Shown: one piece after another, positions 43,541 to 54,200 of the stretch
Position numbering within the stretch: the first letter of the stretch is position 1
Layout: each line of letters starts with the position of its first letter
NCBI GenBank assembly: GCA_947561715.1
Contig: OX387198.1
Coordinates: forward strand, 10,106,001 to 10,170,000
Reading direction: 5' to 3'
DNA from: Ascidia mentula
Taxonomy: Eukaryota > Chordata > Ascidiacea > Phlebobranchia > Ascidiidae
Length of the DNA: 64,000 nt
The notes under the pieces: generated by a model
Database searches by the model: none
Told to the model about the DNA's origin: nothing
The model's input: the letters and a program-made list of their open reading frames with translations, nothing else
Position numbers and translations under genes: made by a program

Positions 43541-45076
43541 ATGGAAAAAGAAAGTCGAAGATGGTGCCCTGTGTGGAGTCAGAAGTTTCCATCTTTTTCC
43601 CATGACCCAACAAAAAACTTCACGTTTTGCAGGTTTGTTAGTGCAAAATGGTAAATAACACAGGTGTAATAACACTAATGTCAAGGTTTGTATTTTGCTT
43701 TTGAAAAAAAATTGCCATGTATGGTATGTATACATAAACACTACTACTACTACTAGCAGGTACAAACAGTGACTGTTAGTAAGTTATAATTTTAAGTTCT
43801 TCACACAGATGTATCAATCAGCTTTGTTGTACAAATGCAGTCTTTTGTCTTTAGGTTGTGCAGGAACAGCAAAGTACCCACATCCCAATGCTGCAGGTGG
43901 GCCGAAGGTCATGGCCCACCCTCATCTGGTTGGCGGGTTAGAAGATTGGTGCGCCACTTGGGTTCACAGGAGCATTTGTCTGCAAGACGAGCAGCGCTGG
44001 ATCTATGCAGGAAAGCTACTGGTAGGATTCATAATTCATTTTTTTATGAATCATCATGTGCTTTTCTGTGGTGTAGAAGTATTTGAATGTTATGTTTGTA
44101 TGTGTATTTTGGCGAAATGTGTGTATATTTTGTTTTAACTGTGATAATGCCTAATGTGTCAGTTATCATAACAGAATATGAAAAACAGAATGGGAACGAT
44201 AAAGATTCACCACCAGCATCAGAGGTGTTTGGTGATCCATCCACAATACTGGGAACTGGCGATGATGGTCTGGAGCATGTAAGTGTATAAAACACTTTGA
44301 TGCAGGTTTTTTCAACAGTGGCACTGGGGGACACAGGTGTTCTCCGTGCCCCCCAAGTTTGGTCTGCTCATAAAATATATAAAATTCAATAAAATTGTTT
44401 TTGCTTGTCTTGTGTGTTATTTGGAATGAGCAGAGAGTCATGTTATTGGAGTGGGACCATTAAACATAGATGGTTAAGAACCACTACTCTATTGTAAAAT
44501 AATGAGCCATATTTTATCTTTTAGCCAGGTTTGCTTGATTTCAAAGAGGTGACAACTCTGCTTAACATGGAGGTGGTGATGATGAAAGCATACAGCAGTA
44601 GTTATGTTCGACCAAGGGCACAGAAACGACCGCGAATGGACATGCAGCCTTACCCGGACTTGCCAACAATGGTGTCTTTGCCCGGGCGCGGCTCACCCAA
44701 CGTACCTTGCTTGGAGATACTGTACGACGACGTCGGCAATGACTTCGCAGACGAGAATGCCAACGAGTGCATATCGGACGATGCGTGCGACCCTCCCGAA
44801 CAAGCAATCCCTGCCTTCGCAACGCTCCGCCAAAAAACTGCACGCCTCTACCCTCGTACACTTAATGGTGACTCTAACAGCCATCGGGATCCCGACGACG
44901 GGGCACTCGAGGTGCCAATTGACTCTCTTCTGTGCTTGCCAGAAAGTCTGAAACTGCTCGCTGAAAGTCAGACTAGAATCGCGAACGCTATCGAAAGCAT
45001 GGTCGGCTTGCAACGAGAAGTGTTGCGGACGATGCGAGATGTTTCGGAAACGCTAAAAAAGAATAATGGATCGTAG
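43541..45076 (+). CDS. Uncharacterised protein with an N-terminal zinc-finger-like Cys/His cluster
   Basis: Exons 43541-43632, 43855-44021, 44163-44278 and 44525-45076; phases agree, 308 residues. I do not recognise the family. The first two exons encode a Cys/His pattern, FTFCRLCRNSK followed about 30 residues later by LVRHLGSQEHLSARR. This C-x2-C ... H-x5-H spacing resembles BED-like or degenerate C2H2 fingers seen in nuclear and transposon-derived proteins. The middle is acidic and flexible. The C-terminal 40 residues form a probable coiled coil (ESLKLLAESQTRIANAIESM, VGLQREVLRTMRDVSETLKK). A DNA-binding or chromatin role is plausible but only inferred. Exon 4 has more CpG than its neighbours. 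Confidence 0.72.
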
Positions 45077-46061
45077 TGGCGTGTTGCTGGTTTACTGTGC
45101 GGTACAGTGCTGTATTTGTGATTGCTTTACAAGCGTCACCGTTTATTTTGTTGTGGTTCTTTGCGGAAAAAAGAGCGATAGAGGTGCTTAGTGTTATTTG
45201 AACTCATCGGAAAACATCCAAGAAGGGGAAAACAAGCACTATTTTTTTTTCTTCGACCACTAATTTTGTAGCCCCTTATTACGTGCTAAGCAATATTTAT
45301 TGTACTACTTGTGTCAAACGACCCTGTGCTACGTGTGTGACGTTCTGTTTTGAATTGTTATTTGCGTATGTTAACCACGCACCCAGAATTCATACAAACC
45401 ACGCTGTCCAACGGAAATAACGTCGTGAAGAGATTCAAAACTGACAAAGGTAAAAACGTACAAACCTTTATTAGTTTGCGTACGAATGGTGGACGAAAGA
45501 AAAAATAAACGGATTACGTAAGTTCGAGAAACAACGATGAAGAACATTCGTTTCCTAGCAGCCCTGGAATAATGAAAGCAGCATGATAATAAAAACAAAG
45601 ACATAATAAACGGTGTTGTGCAGATATAGCAGTTCGACGGTAGATGTCATCAGGAAAGGTACTCGTTGGTTAGAAAAAACTTCGATCGCGAAACCCAAGT
45701 TAAGGAAAGTTTTATTGATCCGGTCCTTCACAGGTTTAAATAGAAAATATTCGACTGCACTTATTTTGAAAACACGTATCAAACGCCCAGTCCATACTGC
45801 TCAAGCGAAATTATCAAATGCACTAAACGTGTTACTATTTAAAAACGTTTCTATACTTGTTAATTGTGTGCAATATTGAGGTATGCTTTTGCAATAACTG
45901 TATCGAAGCAGCTCTACGTGAAAAGCGCACAGATTTACCCGACAATAAGGGTATCGTTTTGTGAACGTGTAGAATGTTTTTGCGTATAAACGCACACTGA
46001 CCAGGGGACATCAATGGTTTTTAATCTAGTTCTTACACGATACCACATTGTTAGTTCGGTA
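45077..46061. other. Convergent 3' region of the zinc-finger-like gene and the SLC25 carrier
   Basis: No feature beyond presumed 3' UTRs. Confidence 0.45.
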
Positions 46062-48734
46062 TCACAAAAAGAACCAAATCATGAAACCAAAGCAAAAGGA
46101 TACAACAAAGTGCCACGGAACAGAGCGGCAGAGCAGGGTGAAATATCCTTTGCCGAACGCGCGAATGCCCTCTGCCTTGTATGTCTGTGAAACAGATTAA
46201 CAAGGTTGAATTTTGGAAATTGTTTTAGCAGAACAAAGCGCTTCCAGGCGGTTTATATGGAATCGAGTAGGACAATCTTTCAAAAACTATCAACTATTAG
46301 TGTGATTTATAGTTTAAACTCAATATTTTGAATGCTGTGAGTTTCAAATGTAATAAGCTTCGTTAACATTGCCTTATAAATACGATAAGCGGGTTTGTAT
46401 ATCGTATATATACGACAGGTTGTTAGAATTGTCCATTCCAAAACAGCACTGTTGCGAGACAAGCTATGGCGTCCATATACCAGTCGCACATGTGTGGACT
46501 TTACCCTTTAACGTGGTACACTTACTTCAGTTTTAGCATATACGGAAACCGTATATGTTCACTACTCAGCTGATGATTGCATCCATATTTGCCTAAGCGT
46601 TTTAAATAGAAGCCTGTCGCACATTTTGGCAGTTTGGATGACTTATATTAGCATTAAAGTTATATAGGAACTTTTGTGCACTATGTTAGCAGGGTTATCG
46701 GAAGTATGGCGAGGTCACAGTGCCCAATGCAGGTGACGCTTAAATACAAAACCCTGTAAAAATATCCTCCTTAACATACCTCGCAAAAACAGTGAAACGC
46801 GTTTCTGTAACGTACTCCATTACGTGACTGGTTCATCAATCGGGTCTGAAACGACAAGAGGTCAATGGAAATAGCTTGCTTGCAATTCTCACGTAATGAA
46901 GGTCAACCTTTCTGTTGACTTCAATGTCTGTTTTAATTGTGACGTTGGATACCAATTGGATAGGGTGTATATTATATGTGCTTTTCAATTTTTTGGAAAA
47001 TTTTGTGTGTTGTTTTTACTTTCGAAAACGCGTGCATTCTTAATGTAATTCTGAGCTTACCTTTAAAACATCAAACGGATTCGCCACCAATGTTCCGACA
47101 ACAGACGCACACAACGCCGATCTTAAAAAAATACACACATACATTATGTTTTTCAATTGCAATTATTAAAACCGTGATCTGCAGTGCTTAGCTAGATGTA
47201 ACAATAACAGTGCACAACGGCCTGTCGGGTCGTTTCGATGAAATACTCTTCAGTGAACATTTTGATAATCCTGCGGAACAATAAAACGGCATTATCCCTT
47301 CGTAGTAAAGTCCAACAAGGGAATTACATAAAAGCGGCACTCGTGATCGGCCCAATTAAAGCCAACAGCCAGCTGTGACACAGAGTAATAAAACTGCAGC
47401 GCACAGCGAACCGTATATTGACTAACATCATATAGGTAAAAATGCCCTCTTTGGCGTTGCAACTGCGGACGACACGCATCATTTCGTCGTAAATGGAGTA
47501 TGTGCTGCCCACCAGAAACCCCGTCCTCCACATATTGGGCGTGACTCCCTGTAATTATAAAAAATATACTTATGCTATGTTTTGCCTTTTTTGGTATCGC
47601 AGCCAAGGCACTTGTGTGGTAAGGTTGTAAATGTATTCAGACAAGAAAACGTGGCAATCTGGAGAACGGTAATGGTCACAAACTTAAAGTACAAACTCAC
47701 TCTAAACCAGCCTCTGAAGGCATCCTTGTAAATGAGTTCTTTGACACTTGTTGACAGTTTAACCCCTTGCGTCTGCATTCGAACCTTCAAGTGCACAAAC
47801 ATGGTTATTCAATGTTTAGGTAGTGGCATATGTAAAGGATGCAGTTATTATGTACCTTTAATATATCAATAGGGTTGCATAAAACACATGAAAATGCTCC
47901 AGCGGTAAAGCCGAAAATGGAGTTTACGCCAACATTTGAAGCTCCTGTAAGAAAATGTAGATCTGGTTACCACTTATGTAGCACAATAACAAAAGGGTCG
48001 TGAGGGTTGGAGATGTAATGTGTTTTTCTGTTGTGAAAAAATGGAGCAGTGAATGTAGAAAAATATTATGTAGCACTAGAACGAACTCAAATGAACCATG
48101 TTGTTGCAATGGTACCACAGGTTAAAAACAACAATATGTTCTAAAGCACTGTAATCAGGAGTAAATTACAACTGGTAGTAAAAGCTGCCACCCAGTCCAG
48201 GTGCCGACACAATATGATCACATCTTACCAGTGTATGAGTTCTGTAAAGTCTCATACAAGCCACGCTTCAATCCACCATAGAAGCATTGACGCATCACAG
48301 CTGGTCCCAAACTAAAAATATTACACATTACTTTGATGAGAAAAAAATTTATTGTGGTATTGCAGACTGTTATTAATTAATTCTTAACGAAGGCACAGAA
48401 ACACAATTTTTATTTTTCTTGGTAAATAAATAGACATACCCAGAGTAAAGAGCCAGTGCACCTTCATACTTAAAGATCTTAACAACAGTATGTATCGGGC
48501 CTCTGTATCGAAGTTTAGTGTAGCGTGTATCAATTGCTTGACCCTGAAGCAAAATACATCAAAAGTCAACCTGAGCAATACACAACCACACACTAAACAT
48601 ACTTGTATTTGCAGTCGTGTCTTTGCCAAATCAAGTGGGAATGTGACTATTTCTGCTGCCACTGATGCAATTGAACCATTGACATAGGGCTGGGCCCAAC
48701 TTTCTTTGGACAGCCTGAAAGCGTGGGGACCCAT
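46062..48734 (-). CDS. Mitochondrial carrier, SLC25A30/SLC25A14 (UCP5-like) type
   Basis: Inner-membrane solute carrier with three repeats. Exons: 48734-48603, 48543-48440, 48311-48229, 47944-47856, 47784-47701, 47548-47427, 47121-47061, 46845-46780 and 46184-46062; all phases agree, 287 residues. The three signature motifs are visible: FPLDLAKTRLQIQ, NPIDILKVRMQTQ and NPFDVLKTRLMNQ. Blocks such as LRYRGPIHTVVKIFKYEGAL, LGPAVMRQCFYGGLKRG and TYKAEGIRAFGKGYF align best, from memory, with SLC25A30/A14, which have been linked to sulfate, thiosulfate and dicarboxylate transport. The third repeat is the most diverged and ends in a hydrophobic tail (SFCFGFMIWFFL). The assigned start (MGPHAFRLSK) precedes a possible acceptor at 48715, so the true N-terminus may begin later. 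Confidence 0.88.
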
Positions 48735-49218
48735 TGGAGCAGTGCGTCAACATGTCAGGCCTATCTGAATTACAACCTAATCCTAAAAGCTCCAAATTAG
48801 ATGTTTTGCACAACTTCAAAGGCACCAAATTAAAACAGAGTATGTTTTACATTTACGATGTAATTTAAGCAAAACACACAATCACAAAATACTATACATT
48901 GGCAAAGGTATACAGTGTAACTTAAATGGATTCTTTCCACTAAACTAAACAGTTATTAGTACAGGGTTTACCACAAGGTAAATGCAATTATAGAGGCAAA
49001 TTGCATGGCAATGCAAAAAGCTTTACCAATCATCACAAGGACAAGTATGTCACATAGTACACTGAACAATAAATACAACATTAAAGGCAACAAGGCATTG
49101 GAACTGAGTACAAATACCACATATTGCAAGTACAGGTTTAACACTTTGCAATCATGCAAACACACAAACCAAATAAAAAACGTAACTTATGGCATTGAAG
49201 ACATGTGGACAAAAGTCA
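48735..49218. other. Spacer between the SLC25 carrier and the lipase
   Basis: Both genes run on the minus strand, so this is the lipase 3' flank and carrier promoter. Nothing recognised. Confidence 0.45.
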
Positions 49219-50547
49219 TTAATGGTTATTTAAAATCTGCACAACTTTACTGTATAAAACGGAAGGTGAATCCAAAGCATAAATAAAATCAAGGTGAGTA
49301 AAATCCTGGATAAACTTATATGAAGCCACAGATGGCAGCAAGCTTTTTAAAGTATTGCAGTCGGTTGGTACCACAAGGGTGTCTTTACCCCCACAAAAGA
49401 TGTATGCTGGAACTTTAAAGTTGTGGAAGTCATAAGTAGGGGGGTATCTTTGTCCATAATGCCACAGATTTGAATACCAATGTCCGTAATCAAAATATTT
49501 CATCTTGTTTTCCTTGTTGCCTGCCATTTGAGCCCAATGTATCATGTTTCTAGTAGATGTTCCAGCAGGATTGTGAGCTGCATACACTGGAACTCTAGAT
49601 AAGTTGGTGTTGGTGAAGTCAGTTCCACCAATAAGAAAAAGCACATTTTCGCAATATTTTTCATCATGGGGGCAGGTAAGTTTGGATATCATCACCAACA
49701 AGCCGTTGTTGGGTAAAAAATCACCTTCGCCAAACAGTCGGTAAAGGAAGTTAATGTCGCTTGCAACGTACTTCAAATACTTCAAAGGTGATGACATATG
49801 GGAAACCAGACCAGCAGGTGCGAGTGCTACAAAGGCTTCAATTTTCTTGGAGAATGCTTCACCCAGGGACATTGCAGCAGTTAAAAAGCATGTGTTGCCC
49901 TGCGAATGTCCAACATAATTCACTTTTTTATGGCCTGTTGCATTAATAATGTAGTCCACCATTGCTGGAATATCATACTGTCCCATTTCATCAAAACTCC
50001 ACTGCCAAAATTTATACTGGTCTGGTGACATTGTGACATGTTTCTTAGAGTATCTGTTTCCACGGACATTTCCCAGCCACACATCATAGCCTTCTTGGTA
50101 TAATATGTAGGCCAAGCTTTCATTGATGAGGTTGGTTAAGAAGCAATCAGATGAGCTCAGCAGGCCATGTACTAGCAGCACAGGTAAGTGACGTTTTGAT
50201 GGCTGTGGTATTCTTTGCATCCCTAAAATATAACCATCTGATGTTTGGGGGTAATGCTCTTCACAGGGTAATCCCTTGGATGTAATAAGCTGAGTAGCAT
50301 TCATGTTTTCTTCTGGGTCAATCGCAACCTTAAACATTGATAGCATGTCTTGTTTCAAATCCTGGAGTTCATCACTTGCTGTTTTCTGTACGTCTACAGT
50401 AAAACTTTTGATCATATTCTCGAATTTTGTTACAGTTGCAGCCTCTTGCTGCATTTGCATGGAGCAAAACAAAAGTGAAAACATGCTAAGTCCCATAACA
50501 ATGCCACATAATCCAACCAGACGCGATTTGCTGTACTCAAAAATCAT
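49219..50547 (-). CDS. Acid lipase (lysosomal/gastric lipase family), intronless
   Basis: Alpha/beta-hydrolase lipase of the LIPA/LIPF/LIPM type, expected to hydrolyse triacylglycerols or cholesteryl esters in the secretory or lysosomal route. Single exon, 442 residues. A hydrophobic signal or signal-anchor (LVGLCGIVMGLSMFSLLFC) lies at residues 10-28. Oxyanion motif LLVHGLLSS; nucleophile Ser215 in VGHSQGN; Asp389 in CGGKDTLV; His418 in DFTHLDFIYA. Other family blocks: DVWLGNVRGNRYSKKH, QYDIPAMVDYI and YDFHNFKVPAYIF. It is about 40 residues longer than the usual 399, because of a helical insert (about residues 35-80) between the signal and the EEHYPQTSDGYIL start of the lipase fold. Vertebrate homologs have many introns, so this may be a retrocopy-derived but intact gene. 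Confidence 0.92.
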   Translation of the reverse strand: MIFEYSKSRLVGLCGIVMGLSMFSLLFCSMQMQQEAATVTKFENMIKSFTVDVQKTASDELQDLKQDMLSMFKVAIDPEENMNATQLITSKGLPCEEHYPQTSDGYILGMQRIPQPSKRHLPVLLVHGLLSSSDCFLTNLINESLAYILYQEGYDVWLGNVRGNRYSKKHVTMSPDQYKFWQWSFDEMGQYDIPAMVDYIINATGHKKVNYVGHSQGNTCFLTAAMSLGEAFSKKIEAFVALAPAGLVSHMSSPLKYLKYVASDINFLYRLFGEGDFLPNNGLLVMISKLTCPHDEKYCENVLFLIGGTDFTNTNLSRVPVYAAHNPAGTSTRNMIHWAQMAGNKENKMKYFDYGHWYSNLWHYGQRYPPTYDFHNFKVPAYIFCGGKDTLVVPTDCNTLKSLLPSVASYKFIQDFTHLDFIYALDSPSVLYSKVVQILNNH

Positions 50548-51237
50548 ATTTTCTCCAGGCTTGTCATGTAGTTCTAATCAGCAACGTCGACCGAGCAATA
50601 TATTGCTTAATACTTTTTGGTATATTTCCTCTTCTTCTAATAGCCGTGACAAATCCCACCGACTGGCTCGCCGACCTTATCATGTGAACGCATGCTGCGC
50701 CACCAACAACCTCCAGCTGGCACAAACACCCGCAGCATTTTTTCCAAATGCGAATCGCAAACTCGCAAAGAAGTTCACTTGACCTCGCACACATTGCTTG
50801 CCAGGAAAGTTTTACATGTTTGACCCATAGTTAACTCGTTCCGCTTGATTGATTGCACGAAACAGCATGCAAACTCTACCAAACAAAATGTATGTCATTA
50901 AATGAACAACTCACTTTATTACTGCATGTAAACACATCAACATAAATTTAATTGCTCAAGAATTTTGCAAAACTTTATTGATGTTTGTTGGTCGTAGAAA
51001 CGAAGGCCTTTGTGCAGATCACCACCACCTTATTTTCCTAGCAACCGATAGAAACGAAACACAACACATTTATATTTCTCGCGAAAACTGTTTATATTTT
51101 TAATCGGTTGCTAGTTTTACGACTTAAAATAAAACAAATGTTGTATTGTTACGTAATAAAAATATGTTTGGAGTGTTTGGAGGAAAATAAGGTGGTGGTG
51201 ATCTGCACAAAGTAACGTCGTCATTTTCGCGGGAGAT
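50548..51237. other. Divergent lipase/CatSper-gamma gap
   Basis: Holds the 205-bp inverted-repeat element at 51008-51212 close to the CatSper start. Otherwise no motif is recognised. Confidence 0.5.
51008..51212. repeat. 205-bp element with 32-bp perfect terminal inverted repeats
   Basis: Arms 51008-51039 and 51181-51212 are perfect reverse complements over 32 bp. An inner pair, TAGCAACCGAT (51039-51049) and ATCGGTTGCTA (51103-51113), is also inverted. It ends 26 bp before the CatSper-gamma start codon. No ORF. It looks like a MITE or foldback insertion, or a structured promoter or leader element. Confidence 0.85.
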
Positions 51238-54200
51238 ATGTTTACCCAAGGACGTTTTTTAACAGCATTTTTTGTGTTGCTCGTTGGTTTCGAATCCGAA
51301 TGTTCTGAGTACCGTTGGGATGTAACGCTTCTAACACAAGATAACAGAGCAACACCTATTTATTCAACAAATGACATCAGTCGTGATTCAATCTCAATCC
51401 CTTCTCACGACGACGACTATCTTCCTTTTGCAACTTTACCCGAAGTATGAGTTACATTTCCTCATGTTTTCTGACCGTTTAGAATTTTATAGTTTGTTAG
51501 ACTTTTAACATTTAAACAAACAATTTTAACAGGATAAATTTCAGCAGCTAACGTTTGCCACTAGTCGACATTTATTGGAAATACACATTCAGGACGAAAA
51601 TAATGAGGTAAATCTCGTTTTGATGCTGTTAGTTGCCGGTTTTTGTGTTAAACACTCTAATTTTTAGGTTTCGTTTGTGATGATGAGGCATATGATGCTT
51701 GTGGGTTTGGCGCCAATGGTTAAAGTTACTTTGTTACCCAACAGTAATGTAACCGATGGAGGAAAAGTGGAAATGCATTTACAAAGCATTCTTACTTCAA
51801 TAAGTAGGAGGAAGTGGTATTTACCAGTTTTTGCCATTTAAGTTTATCTCCTTTGTAAGGTCCAGAAACAAGCTCAGAATTGTCCAGTGTAAAATGGAGG
51901 TGCCCACTTCCTGTGAATGAATACACAACTGGTATGTTACTAGAGATTGAAACAATGGATTCTGGTTCTGTATTGATAAAGGAATTCAGGTAAAACTTTG
52001 TTGTAGCTGTTTATAGAACACAAATTAATTAAATAAACATTTCAGAAAAACGTTTTTTGTTGTGAAACATGCTCATTTGCATTCAGCAACATTGCCTGCC
52101 ATTTCACATCCAACAAACAACCTCATTCAACCAGTTTTATTTCATTTTCCACTTACTGTAGTAGCTCTATCAAGAATGCTGGTGTTTTCATCAACTGAAT
52201 ACAAGCATTCAGTTGTAAAACAGGTTGAAAAGTTTAATATCATATTCGTTATATGTTGCTAGGTCTCTAATAAAACTTTCAGATCCCTAATGAAATACCA
52301 ACAACCGAGATTTGTGCAAATATTATTGAGATAGCATATGCCTTTTCTGATCATCTTATTTATTTTTCCAAGGTAACTTGATGTTGCATTTCTTGCATAA
52401 TGCATCATTGATAAAATGTATTTTTTTTGCTCAATATATGTGCTCTATCAACTAGAGTGGAACATTTTGGATAGTTGCACCAACAGCAGAGGTAAAGCCA
52501 GTAATATATGGCAGTCAGGCTATTTGTGCAAAACATGTCAGTGTGTCAGAGCTGCTCAGAAAGATTATACTATCAACACTTGATGCAACATACTTCCTTA
52601 CAGTACCCAGATCAAACATAGGCAAGGATTGTAGCTCTGTGCAAGCATAGATACATTGTTATGTGGTTCCCTGGCTTTCAATTTCATAGAAAATTTTGAC
52701 AAGGCTACGACTGCTGTACAGCTGGTAGATGCTACAGGTAGAAGCATTCTAGCATATGTAAATGGAAGTGCTGGTGAAGCAAACATTGTGGCACATTCAT
52801 TTGACAACCATGGTGGTGATGTGTTGTACATCCTACTACATCATATTACTGCCCAAAAGTTTTTGTTGGCAAAATACACAGGTGGTATTTTTGGTCAATA
52901 ATCGTACAGGAGGTGCGGTGGAGATTTGTGATAGAAAATTAACTATGGATTTTATTGTAGGTCAATTAGGATCAGGAGAATGGCATTTACTTACAGAAAT
53001 TCATGGAAAGTTACCAATCGATTATACACTAAATGAAAATGTTGTTTTACTAACATCAAGTTTGACATACACTGGTAAAGTTGTTGTAAGCCTTTGAAGA
53101 GAAAGTTTTAATAACAAAGACAAAATATTTGTATAGGTGCTAATATCAATATCAGAGGAATCAGTTTTAGCCAATTACCAGATGGAAATGTGTATCTATG
53201 GGGCAATGTGCTGCTTGCATATGACATCAGAAGTGGTGTTGCTTGTGTCATGCCCTTATCAGCCTCCACACTTCATCTCACAAATGATGTCGTGGTGCAG
53301 TTTGTGAGTAAAAAAAGTAGCAGTGACATCTCTTTATTGACTGAGAGTGGAAAATTGCTGCATGGAACTACATTTGGTTTTGAGAGATTTTTTAGAATGG
53401 TTGAAAATGAGAACAGTGTTCAGCAGCTGTCACAAGTGGCCTTAACAAATGTGCTTGGTCTTTTCTACAGTTCATTTCATAAACTTTATTTGCTGGTTTA
53501 TGATGGATCAACTGTGAAACGTATTCCTGTACCAGTCAACAGTGAACTCCCAGGTATAAAAAATAGAATACATTACTAATGACATGCAGCGAACTAGCCT
53601 TCAAGTAAATTTTTTTTAAACCTTTTGATATTATGTTTTGTGAATACTTTAATACACAATATCACCACATTAACAATTGTAAATTCTGTAAATAAAATTA
53701 AACTTTTAATCACAATTATAGTCATGCTTTTTTGCAGAGGAAAGATATCCTGTCATCCTGAAAGCTGATTGCAGTAATATTACTCTGTTTTCTCGCACAC
53801 AAATCCATACCTTTTACACCCCAAGAGTGTGGCCGTCTGTGCCACAGTCTTCCCAAGTTCAGCAAACCCAACATTTTGTGGCCAGAGCTAATTTTCGCGT
53901 AGACACAGAAGGCTTGTTCCAGGCATATAGGGCAGTTGTTCACAAGCTTACAACTGAACAGGTAGAATAAGGCAAAGTTAATAAATGGTTTCCACCAATT
54001 TTTAATAAGTAACCTTATAAAAAAATTCAACCTACATGTTTTCGCTGGTAGTGGTTCTCTTGTTTAGTTTTTTTTATTTATGCTTTTTTGGGCCTGATTT
54101 GGGCTTGCTTGCAAATACCCACTTTCTGCTTATGCAATGGGTAATTTTATACATATGTGCCTTTGTTGCAGAATATTGGTAAAGATTTCTGGTGGCATAA

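Noticed and set aside
52882..52909. A 28-nt ultra-short intron in the CatSper-gamma-like gene
   Set aside because: Splicing 52821-52881 (61 nt) instead keeps phase and gives a smoother protein (DNHGGD joined to VVFLVNNRTGG), so an extreme intron is not needed.
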